Assembly (NCBI GenBank): GCA_026389955.1
Contig: JAPLGY010000533.1
Span: 1 to 16,595, forward strand
Direction: 5' to 3'
From: Caldilinea sp.
GTDB taxonomy: Bacteria > Chloroflexota > Anaerolineae > Caldilineales > Caldilineaceae
DNA length: 16,595 bases
In this document: in pieces, positions 16,432 to 16,595 of the stretch
How the letters are laid out: each line of letters starts with the position of its first letter
Numbering within the stretch: position 1 is the first letter of the stretch
Made by a program: the position numbers and the translations under genes
Notes under the pieces: generated by a model
Database searches by the model: none
Seen by the model: only the letters and a program-made list of their open reading frames with translations
Told to the model about the DNA's origin: nothing

Positions 16432-16595
16432 ATGAACTTCCGACAGCTTGCGCGCCGCATCCACCATTTTCTTGAAATTTATGGCTTGGACGGCCAAAAA
16501 TTTGTCACGAGCGTGCGCAACACACCGCACTTCCTGCGCACCCTGTCTGCCTATCGAGCCCAGAGCCAGTTCGAAGAGCGTTTCCGACTGCAGAT
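16432..16595 (+). CDS. N-terminus of a probable SAM-dependent methyltransferase, cut by window edge
   Basis: Only the first 54 residues are in the window. The protein begins MNFRQLARRIHHFLEIYGLD and continues with FLRTLSAYRAQ. This amphipathic N-terminus followed by a basic, aromatic segment resembles the lead-in of class I methyltransferases found in polysaccharide clusters, but no catalytic motif is present yet. It starts 38 bases after the nucleotidyltransferase fusion on the same strand, so the two may be co-transcribed. The open reading frame is credible; the function is a guess. Confidence 0.45.
   Translation, partial: MNFRQLARRIHHFLEIYGLDGQKFVTSVRNTPHFLRTLSAYRAQSQFEERFRLQ

Overview
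This is a high-GC bacterial window with 14 protein-coding genes on both strands and no rRNA, tRNA, CRISPR array, insertion sequence or phage gene that I could find. The gene content suggests a free-living heterotroph. A Chloroflexota (Caldilinea/Anaerolinea-like) source is my best guess, based on a PepM29 aminopeptidase, a HAS-barrel/HerA pair, an MshA-like glycosyltransferase, a GH100-like glycosidase, ACT-ACT-SerB, and L,D-transpeptidase in a genome with Gram-positive-like surface genes. This is an inference from protein flavour, not a database match.

Layout. Bases 1-1389 (minus): an HD-domain phosphohydrolase cut by the window edge, preceded in its operon by a polytopic membrane protein of unknown function. 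Bases 1706-3366 (plus): a family M29 metallo-aminopeptidase, then a two-CBS-domain protein with its own good promoter. Bases 3404-5729 (minus): a HAS-barrel protein followed by a HerA-type hexameric DNA-translocating ATPase. Bases 5818-9003 (minus): a carbohydrate ABC importer (lipoprotein binding protein, then two permeases). A stem-loop lies after the binding-protein gene and there is a clear promoter upstream; no ATPase gene is present. Bases 9180-11359: a divergent pair, an MshA/SPS-like GT4 glycosyltransferase (minus) and an LmbE/PIG-L deacetylase (plus). Bases 11356-13959 (minus): ACT-ACT-SerB phosphoserine phosphatase followed by a GH100/GH63-like glycosidase. Its stop codon overlaps the deacetylase stop tail to tail. 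Bases 14279-15124 (plus): a secreted L,D-transpeptidase. Bases 15242-16595 (plus): a cytidylyltransferase fused to a degenerate GHMP-kinase-like domain, then the start of a probable methyltransferase, perhaps the edge of a surface-polysaccharide cluster.

Regulation. Several intergenic regions carry extended -10 promoters (TGn followed by a TATAAT-like hexamer) with poor -35 boxes. Others (CBS gene, sugar-binding protein) have ordinary two-box promoters. These promoter calls are by eye.

Most genes look like ordinary chromosomal functions, and I do not see a defence island or a clearly new system. The items most worth a second look are the cytidylyltransferase/GHMP fusion lacking the usual phosphate loop, the HAS-barrel/HerA pair with no NurA beside it, and the MshA-like/LmbE pair with a G7A7 tract in the sugar-transferase loop.
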